Assembly (NCBI GenBank): GCA_900553465.1
Contig: USDT01000031.1
Coordinates: 1-32,819 of the forward strand
Direction: 5' to 3'
DNA: 32,819 nt
Origin: an uncultured Prevotella sp.
GTDB taxonomy: Bacteria; Bacteroidota; Bacteroidia; Bacteroidales; Bacteroidaceae
Shown: in pieces, positions 17,492 to 26,504 of the stretch
Layout of the letters: the number at the start of each line of letters is the position of its first letter
How positions within the stretch are numbered: position 1 is the stretch's first letter
Position numbers and translations under genes: made by a program
Notes under the pieces: model-generated
What the model saw: only the letters and a program-made list of their open reading frames with translations
The model's database searches: none
What the model was told of the DNA's origin: nothing

Positions 17492-18556
17492 TCAACGCAT
17501 GCATCCCTTTGGGAACTGCATCGTCATACAGTGCAGCGAACCGTGCTGACGCACCACGGCAAGCGCATTCACGCCTACTATCTCTCTGTCGGGGAATGCT
17601 TCGGCAATCACTCTGCACGCCTCGGCATCGTTCTCCGGCTGGTCGTATTCGGGCACTATCACCGCACCGTTTATTATAAGGAAGTTGGCGTACGTGGCAG
17701 GCAGACGCTCTCCGTCGTAGTAAACTGCGTCGGGCATGGGCAACTTCAACAGTCTGTAAGGTCGGCCGTCGGTTGTACGCAAGCCGCGCAACTGCTCCTC
17801 GAGCTTTCTGAAATCCTCATACTGTTCGTCTTCCTTGTTGTCACATCCCACGTAAACCAGAGTGTCGTCAGGCGCCGTGCGCACGGTTGTATCGATGTGT
17901 CCATCGGTATCATCGCCCACCAGACTTCCATAATCGAGCCACACCACGCGGTCGGCACACAGTTCTTTCTTCAACCGACATTCTATTTCCTCACGTGTCA
18001 TGGGTTGGTTACGGTTCGGCGCAAGCAGACAGATGCTTGTTGTGAAGACCGTACCACGGCCGTCGCTTTCTATCGATCCGCCCTCTAGCACGAAGTCGTC
18101 GTTGTCCACACGTACGCCATTGAACGCGCCTGCCGCATGAAGCGACGCATTGATGCGGTTGTCCTTATCGGCAGGGAACTTGCATCCCCATCCGTTGAAA
18201 CGGAAATCCAGCAACCGGCATTCACCTTCAGCGCCATCCTGTTCCGGCACAAGCGTTATGAAAGCATGGTCGCGCGCCCATGTATCATTGTTCTCACACT
18301 GATACACTCTGATATTGCCGTGCAGACTTTCATCTGTCGCCGACTCTATCAGCTGCCTCACCTTCTCCGCGTCACGTGCCGCTACGAGCACCTTCTCATG
18401 CCCGGCTATCGCCCTGACAAGGTTCAGACACACTTCTGTTATCTCATCCAGATAGGGCCGCCAGTCGGTGTCTTCGTGCGGCCATGTGAGCTGCACGCCG
18501 CTCTGTTCGTACCATTCTGCGGGGAGTATATATTTTCTTTTGTCTGTTTCGGTCAT
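17492..18556 (-). CDS. aguA: Agmatine deiminase
   Basis: A 354-residue protein of the agmatine deiminase/peptidyl-arginine deiminase fold. Visible motifs are LPAEWYEQSGVQLTWPH near the N-terminus, NDTWARDHAF, LEGGSIESDGRGT, a DDTDGHIDT stretch, and the catalytic cysteine Cys343 in SLHCMTMQ close to the C-terminus. It converts agmatine to N-carbamoylputrescine and ammonia; the adjacent aguB product completes putrescine synthesis. I chose the ATG at 18556, since the longer in-frame start at 18709 adds about 50 residues with no family resemblance and would run across the promoter-like box at 18582-18589. The gene is divergent from pyrK. The alternative, a related Porphyromonas-type peptidylarginine deiminase, is unlikely given the length and the aguB neighbour. 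Confidence 0.95.
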   Translation of the reverse strand: MTETDKRKYILPAEWYEQSGVQLTWPHEDTDWRPYLDEITEVCLNLVRAIAGHEKVLVAARDAEKVRQLIESATDESLHGNIRVYQCENNDTWARDHAFITLVPEQDGAEGECRLLDFRFNGWGCKFPADKDNRINASLHAAGAFNGVRVDNDDFVLEGGSIESDGRGTVFTTSICLLAPNRNQPMTREEIECRLKKELCADRVVWLDYGSLVGDDTDGHIDTTVRTAPDDTLVYVGCDNKEDEQYEDFRKLEEQLRGLRTTDGRPYRLLKLPMPDAVYYDGERLPATYANFLIINGAVIVPEYDQPENDAEACRVIAEAFPDREIVGVNALAVVRQHGSLHCMTMQFPKGCMR

Positions 18557-18581
18557 AAAACTACATTTTTGGTTCCAACTG

Positions 18582-18589
18582 CAAATATA
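18582..18589 (-). promoter_or_regulatory. -7 box for aguA-aguB
   Basis: TATATTTG on the minus strand fits TAnnTTTG and sits about 25 bases before the chosen aguA start. It also supports that start over the longer one. No good TTTG -33 element is seen. Confidence 0.4.
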
Positions 18590-18716
18590 TGAAGAAAAAT
18601 CCGAATATCCGTCCGACCCGTATTTCAGATTGTCCGGCTGCGGTGTTTTCACATTCCGCACGCCCCTTCCCTGCATCACGGCAAGGCAGTTACTGATGAA
18701 AGAAAACAATGATATT

Positions 18717-18748
18717 TTTGCACGAAAACATAATTTTGATTACCTTTG
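18717..18748 (+). promoter_or_regulatory. Bacteroidetes sigma-type promoter for pyrK-pyrD
   Basis: TTTG at 18717-18720 and TACCTTTG at 18741-18748 with a 20-base spacer match the -33/-7 consensus exactly. The start codon is about 75 bases downstream, preceded by AGAAGGAGA as ribosome-binding site. Confidence 0.75.
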
Positions 18749-18822
18749 TGGATGCATGTCAAACACATGCCACACTGATATATTTCATCAAGCAAAACCA
18801 TTTATTCACATAGAAGGAGAAT

Positions 18823-19599
18823 ATGAAGAAATATGTTCTTGACCTTAAGGTTTCCGCCGTAGAGCATCTCAACAGCAAATACACGCTCATCAAGCTCACC
18901 GACGAGAAACCGTTGCCGCAGATGATGCCCGGCCAGTTTGTCGAAGTGAGAGTCGACGGCTCGCCCACAACATTCCTGCGACGCCCCATTTCCATAAATT
19001 ATGTAGACACCGAACGCAACGAAATGTGGCTTCTCGTGGCAGCCATCGGCGACGGCACACGAGCTCTCGCCCGACTCGAAGCCGGCGACACACTCAACTG
19101 CGTTCTTCCCTTGGGCAACAGTTTCACCATGCCCGCCAATCCGTCAGACAAGGTATTGCTTGTCGGCGGCGGCGTAGGAGTTGCTCCGCTGCTGTTCTTC
19201 GGCCAGCAGCTCAAGGCTTCAGGCATAACGCCGACATTCCTTCTCGGTGCGCGCTCGGCTGCTGATCTGCTCGAGTACGACATGTTCTGCCAGACAGGCC
19301 GCGTGCTTGTGACCACCGAAGACGGTTCTTTCGGCGAGAAAGGATTTGTGACAAACCACTCCGCCCTTTCCTCTGAAAAATTCGATCAGATATCCATGTG
19401 CGGCCCCAAACCCATGATGGTGGCAATGGCACGCTATGCCTACAAGAACGGTATAGAGTGTGAAGCGTCGCTCGAAAACAAGATGGCGTGCGGCGTGGGA
19501 GCATGTCTCTGCTGTGTGGAAAAGACCACCGAAGGCAATGTGTGTGTATGTAAGGAAGGTCCGGTTATTAACATCAAGAAATTGTTATGGCAGATTTAA
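18823..19599 (+). CDS. pyrK: Dihydroorotate dehydrogenase electron transfer subunit
   Basis: A 258-residue flavoprotein of the ferredoxin-reductase type. The FAD-binding part contains [11 protein letters not shown] and [10 protein letters not shown] (about residues 42-65). The NAD-binding part contains [15 protein letters not shown]. The C-terminal cysteine cluster ([10 protein letters not shown], then VCVCKEGPV) binds a 2Fe-2S centre. It passes electrons from PyrD to NAD+ in the class 1B dihydroorotate dehydrogenase complex of pyrimidine synthesis. A clear AAGGAG ribosome-binding site precedes the ATG. Its 3' end overlaps pyrD by 13 bases, so the two subunits are probably made in step. Confidence 0.96.
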   Translation: MKKYVLDLKVSAVEHLNSKYTLIKLTDEKPLPQMMPGQFVEVRVDGSPTTFLRRPISINYVDTERNEMWLLVAAIGDGTRALARLEAGDTLNCVLPLGNSFTMPANPSDKVLLVGGGVGVAPLLFFGQQLKASGITPTFLLGARSAADLLEYDMFCQTGRVLVTTEDGSFGEKGFVTNHSALSSEKFDQISMCGPKPMMVAMARYAYKNGIECEASLENKMACGVGACLCCVEKTTEGNVCVCKEGPVINIKKLLWQI

Positions 19600-20498
19600 G
19601 TGTAAGAATAAACAGGCTCAAGCTGAAGAATCCCGTGATGACAGCTTCCGGCACATTCGGTTACGGACTGGAATATGCCGATTTTGTGAGCCTCGACCAG
19701 ATAGGCGGTATCATCGTAAAAGGCACAACCCTACAGCCGCGAGAGGGCAACGACTATCCCAGAATGGCCGAAACACCGTCGGGCATGCTCAACTGTGTGG
19801 GTCTGCAGAACAAAGGTGTGGACTATTTCTGCGAGCATATATATCCTCAGATAAAGGATATCGACACCAACGTGATTGTCAACGTGAGCGGTTCGTCGCC
19901 AGAAACATACGCCGAATGTGCGGCACGTATCGACAAACTCGACAAGATTCCGGCTATTGAGCTCAACATCTCATGCCCCAACGTGAAGCAGGGCGGCATG
20001 GCATTCGGAACTACATGTGCCGGCGCGGCAAGCGTGGTGAAAGCCGTGAGACAGCGCTACAACAAGACACTTATAGTGAAACTGTCACCAAATGTCACCG
20101 ACATAGCCGAGATAGCAAAAGCCTGTGAGGCCGAAGGTGCCGACAGTGTGTCGCTCATCAACACGCTCATGGGAATGGCTATCGACATTGAGAAGCGTCA
20201 GCCTATGCTCAGTATAGCCACAGGAGGACTCAGCGGTCCGGCCGTGAAACCCGTTGCCGTGAGAATGGTATGGCAGGTTGCCAAAGCCGTCAAGATACCG
20301 GTGATAGGTCTGGGAGGCATCTGCAACGCCGCCGACGCCATAGAATTCCTCATGGCAGGAGCCACTGCAATACAGATTGGTACGGCAAACTTCCTCGATC
20401 CGGCAGTCACAGTGAAAGTGAGAGACGGCATTAACGAATGGCTCGACCGTCACGGCTGCGCTTCCGTAAGCGAGATAATAGGCGCACTCAACGTATAA
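19587..20498 (+). CDS. pyrD: Dihydroorotate dehydrogenase (NAD+) catalytic subunit, class 1B
   Basis: A 303-residue TIM-barrel flavoprotein. It shows [13 protein letters not shown] near the start, the substrate loop [14 protein letters not shown], the catalytic-cysteine motif [13 protein letters not shown] that marks class 1B enzymes, and the FMN phosphate loops [20 protein letters not shown] and AIQIGTANF. It oxidises dihydroorotate to orotate in the cytosol with electrons leaving through PyrK. The start inside the pyrK end (13-base overlap) is the only ATG that gives the conserved N-terminus. A hairpin and a strong terminator follow. Length and motifs are normal. Confidence 0.97.
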   Translation: MADLSVRINRLKLKNPVMTASGTFGYGLEYADFVSLDQIGGIIVKGTTLQPREGNDYPRMAETPSGMLNCVGLQNKGVDYFCEHIYPQIKDIDTNVIVNVSGSSPETYAECAARIDKLDKIPAIELNISCPNVKQGGMAFGTTCAGAASVVKAVRQRYNKTLIVKLSPNVTDIAEIAKACEAEGADSVSLINTLMGMAIDIEKRQPMLSIATGGLSGPAVKPVAVRMVWQVAKAVKIPVIGLGGICNAADAIEFLMAGATAIQIGTANFLDPAVTVKVRDGINEWLDRHGCASVSEIIGALNV

Positions 20499-20505
20499 AC
20501 CGTCA

Positions 20506-20523
20506 CGGAGCGACAGTGCTCCG
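20506..20523 (+). other. Small hairpin after pyrD
   Basis: CGGAGC at 20506-20511 and GCTCCG at 20518-20523 form a 6-base stem with a 6-base loop just after the pyrD stop. No T-run follows, so it may only shape the mRNA 3' end. Confidence 0.3.
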
Positions 20524-20562
20524 CAATGCCGTAAGACATCAGATCAGACTGATATATAAATA

Positions 20563-20614
20563 AAAAAGAAAGCCGTTTCGCAATGTATCAAGTAATGCGA
20601 AACGGCTTTTCTTT
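20563..20614. terminator. Bidirectional terminator between pyrD and aroC
   Basis: Perfect 14-base arms at 20569-20582 and 20596-20609 with a 13-base loop are flanked by an A-run on the left and TTTTCTTTT on the right. It can therefore stop transcripts of both pyrD (plus) and aroC (minus), which converge here. Confidence 0.9.
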
Positions 20615-20708
20615 TATATCCTTACTTCCTCTGAAAGGAAAGAAAAACTCTTTTCCTTGTTTTTCCGTGCCTCAACGAAATGACATTAGGCTCGTTTCTG
20701 CCAGAACA

Positions 20709-21788
20709 CTACATTCTCACAGTCCTGTCCAACAGACAGCAGTCGAGAATAACCATGGCAGCCATGGCTTCCACCACAGGTACCGCACGCGGCAACACAC
20801 ACGGATCATGTCGTCCGCGCGCCGTAACTTCGGTGCGCTGTCCGTTGATGTCTATCGTACGCTGCGGCTGCAATATGGTGGCCACCGGTTTGAAAGCAAC
20901 GCGGAAATAGATGTCGTTGCCATTGCTGATGCCGCCCTGTATGCCTCCGCTGTGATTGGTAAGCGTCACAACGCGGCCTTCATCATCAGTATCGAACACA
21001 TCATTCTGCTCACTGCCACGGCCCGTCACACAATCGAATCCGTCGCCATACTCAAAACCTTTCACGGCGTTGATGCCGAGCATGGCACCTCCCAACATAG
21101 CGTGCAGCTTACCGAACTCCGGTTCGCCAAGCCCTGCCGGACAACCTTTTATCACGCATGTGATGACACCGCCAACGGTGTCGCCCTCGGCCTTCACGCG
21201 ACTTATCAACTCGATCATGCGCTCAGCAGCCGCTGCATCAGGACATCTCACTATGTTGTTCTCGACTGTGGCAAGGTCATACTTGCGATAGTCGCGGTCG
21301 ATGGCAATATCACCTACCTGCGAAGTATAGGCTGTAATGCTTATACCCATCTGCCGGAGCACGGTCTTGGCAAGCGCTCCACCCACACAACGGGCGATCG
21401 TTATGCGCGCCGACGTACGGCCTCCGCCCCTGTGGTCGCGCACTCCGTATTTCTTGAAATAAGTGTAATCGGCATGCGACGGACGGAACACGTCGCGCAG
21501 GTTGTCGTAATCATTGGAGTGCTGATTGGTATTACGAACAATGAAACCGATGGGCGCACCGGTAGAGCGACCCTCGAACATACCACTGAGCAACTCCACT
21601 TCGTCGGGTTCGTTGCGTCCTGTGGTGATGCGACTTTGTCCGGGCCGCCTGCGACGCAGTTCGCTGCGGATGAACTCCACATCGATACTTATGCCGGCAG
21701 GCATACCGTCCACCACACCTCCTACGGCCTCACCGTGGCTTTCGCCGAACGTAGTGAGCCTGAATATGTTGCCGAATGTATTTCTCAT
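20709..21788 (-). CDS. aroC: Chorismate synthase
   Basis: A 359-residue protein with the complete chorismate synthase pattern: [22 protein letters not shown] at the start (the FGESHG histidine), [20 protein letters not shown], the [10 protein letters not shown] stretch, and [11 protein letters not shown]. The enzyme converts 5-enolpyruvylshikimate 3-phosphate to chorismate with reduced FMN, the last shared step of aromatic amino acid synthesis. The usual GGGRSSARETA is [11 protein letters not shown] here, a mild deviation outside the best-known catalytic residues. It lies 47 bases downstream of slyD on the same strand, probably co-transcribed, and ends at the terminator shared with pyrD. Confidence 0.97.
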   Translation of the reverse strand: MRNTFGNIFRLTTFGESHGEAVGGVVDGMPAGISIDVEFIRSELRRRRPGQSRITTGRNEPDEVELLSGMFEGRSTGAPIGFIVRNTNQHSNDYDNLRDVFRPSHADYTYFKKYGVRDHRGGGRTSARITIARCVGGALAKTVLRQMGISITAYTSQVGDIAIDRDYRKYDLATVENNIVRCPDAAAAERMIELISRVKAEGDTVGGVITCVIKGCPAGLGEPEFGKLHAMLGGAMLGINAVKGFEYGDGFDCVTGRGSEQNDVFDTDDEGRVVTLTNHSGGIQGGISNGNDIYFRVAFKPVATILQPQRTIDINGQRTEVTARGRHDPCVLPRAVPVVEAMAAMVILDCCLLDRTVRM

Positions 21789-21835
21789 TTCGTTGTGTTA
21801 TATGTTCCGGCAGCCGTCTGGGCAGCCGTTTCTGT

Positions 21836-22528
21836 TCAGTGCTTGTTGTGGCAACAACCGCCTTCGCCGCCGTGTCCGTGACCATGTCCGCCATGACATC
21901 CGCCATGTCCGTGTTCATGATCGCCGTGACACTCACCATGGCCATGGCCGCAACATTCGTGATCGTGACCGTGTTCATGGTCGTGACCGCATCCGCCGCC
22001 ACATCCGCCTCCGCAACCACAGCTGCATCCTTCACCGCTCAGACGGTTCACCATGCCCTCTATCTCCTGGTTGGTTGCCTCGCGGCTCTCCACCACCTTA
22101 CCTTTGAAGTTGAGCTCCATGCCTGCAAGCGGATGGTTGAGGTCCATTGTCACAGTATCGTCGGTCACCTCGAGCACGTGTCCGAGGAAGCGGTTGCCGT
22201 CCTCGTTCTGCAGTGGCACGATGGCGTCCTTGTATATATTGTCGTGGTCGAAGTGTCCGTTGATGCTGAACATGCTTTTGTCCAGCTTCAGCACACGGGC
22301 TTCCTCATATTCGCCGTAAGCCTGTTCCTTCGGAAGAACGAAGTCGAACGCCGCACCCTGCTCGAGCGCATATATCTGGTTTTCGAACTCGTCGAGCGTT
22401 ATTCCGAAGCCTGTTATAAACTGAAACGGTTTCTCCTCGGTAGCTTCCTCCACAAGTTCGGTGTTACCGTCGGCAGTGGCATACAGCTTATAAGCGACGG
22501 CCACATATTTGTTTGCTTTCTTGTCCAT
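21836..22528 (-). CDS. slyD: FKBP-type peptidyl-prolyl isomerase, SlyD-like, with metal-binding tail
   Basis: A 230-residue SlyD-type protein. The FKBP domain with its inserted chaperone (IF) loop covers about residues 1-165, with FQFITGFGITLDEFE early, FDFVLPKEQAYGEYE in the middle and DLNHPLAGMELNFKGKVV closing the FKBP fold. From about residue 168 to the end the protein is almost only Gly, His, Cys, Asp and Glu, a likely Ni/Zn/Cu-binding tail similar to but denser than that of E. coli SlyD. It acts as a cytosolic prolyl isomerase and chaperone and possibly in metal delivery. A TAACTTTG box lies upstream. No hydrogenase gene is in view. Confidence 0.95.
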   Translation of the reverse strand: MDKKANKYVAVAYKLYATADGNTELVEEATEEKPFQFITGFGITLDEFENQIYALEQGAAFDFVLPKEQAYGEYEEARVLKLDKSMFSINGHFDHDNIYKDAIVPLQNEDGNRFLGHVLEVTDDTVTMDLNHPLAGMELNFKGKVVESREATNQEIEGMVNRLSGEGCSCGCGGGCGGGCGHDHEHGHDHECCGHGHGECHGDHEHGHGGCHGGHGHGHGGEGGCCHNKH

Positions 22529-22556
22529 TTGTCCGTATTATTTTTAATTATGCTCG

Positions 22557-22564
22557 CAAAGTTA
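22557..22564 (-). promoter_or_regulatory. -7 box for slyD-aroC
   Basis: TAACTTTG on the minus strand fits TAnnTTTG about 30 bases before the slyD ATG. The -33 element is not clear. Confidence 0.45.
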
Positions 22565-22671
22565 ATAATTTTAATTCATTCTGCATATCAGGGTGTCACA
22601 CAATTTATTATTCACACACTTGTATATGTAGAATATTTTGCCTTATTTTGTAGAGACCAAAACACGTAATC

Positions 22672-24876
22672 ATGCTTAAAACACTCTTAACGCTGTCACT
22701 GGCAGTCTTCATGTCGTGCCCGACAGAAGCCGTAACAGACAATCTTTCAAAAATGTCGCCACTGGTAAGGCGTCTGGCAATAGCCCGCGGAAACGCGAGT
22801 GGAGCCCGGAGCGTAATAGCCGCACACGCCAAGGGCAAAGGCAGCATATGCGCATTTGTGCGTGCGTCAGGCAATGCCGACAGTCTGCTCACGGCCAACG
22901 GCTGCCGTCTTCTGGCTCAGGAAGGTGACATCTGCATTGCGGACATTCCGCTCGACAGACTGAACACACTGGCAGCGGCAAAAGAAGTGAGCCGCATCGA
23001 AGCCAACCGCAGCAACACGGTGAGCATGGACTCAATGGCAATAAATCTGAACGCCACACCTGTATACGAAGGCCGCGCCCTTCCACAGGCATATACCGGA
23101 CGCGGAGTGGTGATGGGTATACAGGACGTAGGGTTCGACCTAACCCACCCCAACTTTTACGATGCAACGGCAAAAGAATACAGAATAAAACGCTTCTGGG
23201 ACCAACTGGCCAACACAGATGACGGAGCAGAGATGTACGTAGGCAGGACTTATGAGACTCAGGACGACATACTAGGCCACGCCCACTCACGCGACGGTCT
23301 GAAACTTTTCCACGGAACGCTGACAGCCGGCATCGCCGCAGGCAGCGGATACGACACGAAGTTCAGAGGCATGGCCTACGAGAGCGACCTATGCCTGGTG
23401 AGCAACGCCGTGACGGACGACCTTGAATTCATCGAAGAGGACGACATTTACAAATACACTTACGCCACCGACGCGCTCGGCTTCAAATATATCATGGACT
23501 ACGCAGAGGCCGTAGGACAACCATGCGTCATATCGTTCAGCGAGGGTTCGAGCCAGGATTTCCACGGCGACGACCTGCTCTACTACGAGATGCTCGAACG
23601 ACTTACCGGTCCGGGACGCATCATTGTGTCGTCGGCCGGAAACACCGGACACGTAAAAAACTACATTATGAAGCCCGCGGGAAAACCTTCGGCCGGAACA
23701 TTCCTACGGTTGTGGCATCACAACAAGTTACATTTCACGATGAAGTCGGCCGAAGAGTTCGGTATGCGTCTGGTGATATACGGCAGCAGCAACGACACCA
23801 TCAATGTGAACACCGCCGACGTGACCGCCGCGACCGACTCTACCCTGATATTTGAGAGAACCGTGAACGGACAGACATATACGCTCGATATAATGGCTTA
23901 TCCGTCGTGTTACGACAGCCGCGAAACGGCCTATGACATCTATCTGTCCGGTCCTGAGCACATAGGAGTGGCCGTGCCACTGTCTGTAGAGATGACCGGT
24001 ACAGACGCACAGATAGAATTTTTCCGCGGCAACAGCGAAATGTGCGAGAACGCAAAGAACCCGAAGCTGAACGACGGCGACCGTTCCCACGGCATCAACT
24101 CGCCTTCGAGCGCGCCTGGAATAATCTGCGTAGGAGCGACATCATACCGCACCCATTACATAAACAGCGAAGGCGAACTGCAGGTATACGACTGCGGCAG
24201 CAACTGCGAATGGGCGTTCTATTCGTCGATGGGGCCGACATACGACGGACGCACCAAACCCGACGTGCTGGCACCGGGCACAAACATCCTGACATCGACG
24301 AGCAGTTACTATTTCGAGAACAACGAGGACGGCAGGGAGACCGTTGTGGACTACTCCGACTTCAACGGTCGCAGCTACGGCTGGATGAGCTGTTCGGGCA
24401 CATCGATGTCGTCGCCTGCCGCAGCAGGAGTGATAGCCCTGTGGCTCCAGGCACAGCCAGACCTGACTCCACAGGACATAATGGGCGTGATAGAACGCAC
24501 CAGCCGGCGCTACGATGACATGGAGGGCACGAAGGACAACAGATACGGTTACGGTCAGATAGACGCCTACCGCGGACTGCTCGACATACTGGGCATCGAC
24601 GGCATAGAGGGCATATCGCACAAGCATCCCACAGCCTTGAAGATATGGCCGGGCACAGACAGGACTCTGAACATCGAGACCGACACGCCGCTGACGCAGC
24701 CGGCCGAGGTGCGCATATACACCACTGACGGACGACTGGCAGCAAAACGCGTCATGCCATGTGGCACAACACGTCTGAGCGAGCGCATGGACACGCTGAA
24801 GGACGGAGTATATGTGGTGCATACAGACGGTCATGAGGACGGCACAAAGGGCTCGGTTCTCGTAAGACTGCAATGA
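22672..24876 (+). CDS. Secreted S8 family serine peptidase (subtilase)
   Basis: A 734-residue protein with an N-terminal signal peptide (about residues 1-20; a Cys at 16 could be a lipidation site but the context is poor). A propeptide-like region reaches residue 135. The subtilisin domain follows: Asp152 in GIQDVGFD, His214 in FHGTLTAGIAAG, oxyanion Asn324 in SSAGNTG and Ser578 in CSGTSMSSPAAAG. About 250 residues lie between Asn324 and Ser578, room for an inserted beta domain. The last 80 residues (VRIYTTDGRLAAKR, then LKDGVYVVHTDG) form a Por/T9SS-type A sorting domain. It probably degrades protein outside the cell or on its surface. It is divergent from slyD and stands alone. Confidence 0.93.
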   Translation: MLKTLLTLSLAVFMSCPTEAVTDNLSKMSPLVRRLAIARGNASGARSVIAAHAKGKGSICAFVRASGNADSLLTANGCRLLAQEGDICIADIPLDRLNTLAAAKEVSRIEANRSNTVSMDSMAINLNATPVYEGRALPQAYTGRGVVMGIQDVGFDLTHPNFYDATAKEYRIKRFWDQLANTDDGAEMYVGRTYETQDDILGHAHSRDGLKLFHGTLTAGIAAGSGYDTKFRGMAYESDLCLVSNAVTDDLEFIEEDDIYKYTYATDALGFKYIMDYAEAVGQPCVISFSEGSSQDFHGDDLLYYEMLERLTGPGRIIVSSAGNTGHVKNYIMKPAGKPSAGTFLRLWHHNKLHFTMKSAEEFGMRLVIYGSSNDTINVNTADVTAATDSTLIFERTVNGQTYTLDIMAYPSCYDSRETAYDIYLSGPEHIGVAVPLSVEMTGTDAQIEFFRGNSEMCENAKNPKLNDGDRSHGINSPSSAPGIICVGATSYRTHYINSEGELQVYDCGSNCEWAFYSSMGPTYDGRTKPDVLAPGTNILTSTSSYYFENNEDGRETVVDYSDFNGRSYGWMSCSGTSMSSPAAAGVIALWLQAQPDLTPQDIMGVIERTSRRYDDMEGTKDNRYGYGQIDAYRGLLDILGIDGIEGISHKHPTALKIWPGTDRTLNIETDTPLTQPAEVRIYTTDGRLAAKRVMPCGTTRLSERMDTLKDGVYVVHTDGHEDGTKGSVLVRLQ

Positions 24877-24905
24877 GAGAAATGAATAAATATACGCTTT
24901 TTGCT

Positions 24906-25260
24906 TTGACTTTTTTTTGACAAAAATTTTTCGCAAAATAGAAAACGGAGAGGCGTCAAAACCGTATAAAACCGGTACAAAAATACAATCACGGAACTGA
25001 AAAAATCTCCACCCCGTTGCGATAAAGCCTGTTTTGGAGTCTGACGGGGCCTATTTCACACCCTGATTAAGCATTTATTACCACACGAAATGGGCTTAAT
25101 CAGGGTGTAATAAAGCCTGTTTCGCAAGCCCGGATTAAGCATCCTGCACGTCAATTTTACGTAAGCCACTGTGTGACAGAAAGTTAGCCAACCCTCTCAA
25201 AACTCGCGTATTTGTGGCCGGATGTCCTCTTGCTCGAAAAAAATCGACTCCTGACGAGTT
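24906..25260 (+). repeat. Dispersed three-module non-coding element, copy C
   Basis: Module 1 at 24906-24945 (TTGACTTTTTTTTGAC, then TCGCAAAATAGAAAA) matches both other copies. Module 2 has AAAGCCTGTTT twice (near 25024 and 25112) and a perfect 15-base inverted repeat, ACACCCTGATTAAGC at 25058-25072 and its complement at 25094-25108. Module 3 has CTCGCGTATTTGTGGCCGG at 25203-25221; its right arm is degenerate. The distance from module 1 to module 3 is close to 300 bases, as in copies A and B. Confidence 0.6.
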
Positions 25261-25401
25261 GACGTCTGCCCTACCCTGCAACAGAATGTATAAATATACA
25301 GAAATCCGAGGTTATTCTTGCATAATCATGCAAAACCCTTATGCATGCCTCACAACACGCATACGTTGACACGACACACCGTATTTATATGTTTTTTTTC
25401 G

Positions 25402-25429
25402 TTTGTTACGCTGATTTTCCGTAACTTTG
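25402..25429 (+). promoter_or_regulatory. Promoter for the rlmN gene run
   Basis: TTTG at 25402-25405 and TAACTTTG at 25422-25429, the second an exact -7 match, lie just before the rlmN ATG. The 16-base spacer is shorter than usual. The start codon is only about 20 bases from the -7 box, giving a very short leader. Confidence 0.55.
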
Positions 25430-25448
25430 CCATCAAAAACACAATAAA

Positions 25449-26504
25449 ATGTCAGACATCAGAAAACCGTTATTGGGCATGTCGCTCTACGAGCTGAAAG
25501 AAGTGGCAAAAGCCATCGGACTGCCGGCCTTTGCAGGCGGACAGATTGCAAAATGGATCTACACACAGCACGTGAAGAGCATCGATGACATGTCGAACAT
25601 ATCGAAAGCCGGCCGCGAGAAGCTGAAAGAGGCTTACGTCATCGGATGCATGCCGCATCTGGAGAGGCTGGAATCGAAAGACGGGACCGTGAAATATCTC
25701 TTCCCCACCACCTCGGGCAAGAGCGTGGAGACTGTGTTCATTCCCGACAAGGACAGGGCGACGCTGTGTGTATCGTCGCAGGTGGGATGTAAGATGAACT
25801 GTCTTTTCTGCCAGACGGGCAAGCAGGGATTTGAAGGAAGTCTGCCTGCAAGCGACATCCTGAATCAGATATACTCGCTGCCGGAGCGCGAAAAGCTCAC
25901 CAATATTGTGTTCATGGGCCAGGGCGAACCTATGGACAACCTCGACAATGTGCTGCGCGCGACCGAGGTTCTCACCGCTCCCTACGGCTACGCATGGAGT
26001 CCGAAACGAATCACAGTGAGCAGTGTGGGCGTGAAAACAAAGCTGAAACGCTTTCTCGACGAGAGCGAATGTCACGTGGCCATAAGCATGCACTCTCCCT
26101 TCCACGAGCAGCGCATGCAGCTCATGCCGGCCGAACGGGCCATGCCCATTGAGAGCGTCGTGGAACTGCTGCGCAACTACGACTTCAGCCACCAGCGCCG
26201 TCTGTCGTTCGAATACATCATGTTCGGCGGAGTAAACGACTCTACCGAGCATGCCAAGGAGATAATAAGACTCACCCGAGGATTGAGCTGCAGGGTGAAT
26301 CTGATAAGATTTCACAAGATACCCGACGTCGACCTGAGAGGATGCGACGAACGCAAGATGGAGTCGTTCCGCGACTATCTCACGGCACACGGCGTGTTCA
26401 CAACCATAAGGGCAAGCCGCGGACAGGACATATTCGCGGCATGCGGACTGCTGAACACTGCCCACAGAAAGGGTCTGGAGAAGAAAGAGAAAATTGAGAA
26501 GTAA
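25449..26504 (+). CDS. rlmN: 23S rRNA (adenine2503-C2)/tRNA (adenine37-C2) methyltransferase
   Basis: A 351-residue radical SAM enzyme. The 4Fe-4S motif CKMNCLFC gives Cys114, Cys118 and Cys121. The methyl-carrying and acid-base cysteines of the family appear as Cys107 (TLCVSSQ) and Cys332 (DIFAACGLL). MGQGEPMDN and the ITVSSVGV segment are also typical. It adds a C2 methyl to A2503 of 23S rRNA and A37 of some tRNAs, tuning translation fidelity. It is the first gene of a tightly packed plus-strand run; the DUF4837 gene starts inside its last 11 bases. All key residues are present. Confidence 0.97.
   Translation: MSDIRKPLLGMSLYELKEVAKAIGLPAFAGGQIAKWIYTQHVKSIDDMSNISKAGREKLKEAYVIGCMPHLERLESKDGTVKYLFPTTSGKSVETVFIPDKDRATLCVSSQVGCKMNCLFCQTGKQGFEGSLPASDILNQIYSLPEREKLTNIVFMGQGEPMDNLDNVLRATEVLTAPYGYAWSPKRITVSSVGVKTKLKRFLDESECHVAISMHSPFHEQRMQLMPAERAMPIESVVELLRNYDFSHQRRLSFEYIMFGGVNDSTEHAKEIIRLTRGLSCRVNLIRFHKIPDVDLRGCDERKMESFRDYLTAHGVFTTIRASRGQDIFAACGLLNTAHRKGLEKKEKIEK

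Larger units (their letters stand above)
24877..25448. other. Gene-free stretch with non-coding repeat copy C and the rlmN promoter
   Basis: About 570 bases between the subtilase stop and rlmN. No credible coding frame is present. It contains the third copy of the dispersed element (24906-25260), a 15-base perfect hairpin (25058-25108) and the rlmN promoter near its right end. The piece between 25261 and 25400 has short ATGCAT-type inverted repeats and nothing else recognised. Confidence 0.65.

Noticed and set aside
20583..21881. Open frame of 432 codons on the plus strand
   Set aside because: Antisense to aroC and begins inside the pyrD/aroC terminator hairpin.
21840..22030. Tandem-repeat or microsatellite-like DNA
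   Set aside because: The periodicity is explained by the His/Gly/Cys codons of the SlyD tail, in frame and coding.
22672..24876. Subtilase as a lipoprotein through Cys16
   Set aside because: The residues before Cys16 (VFMS) are a poor lipobox, and the C-terminal sorting tail suggests export beyond the outer membrane.
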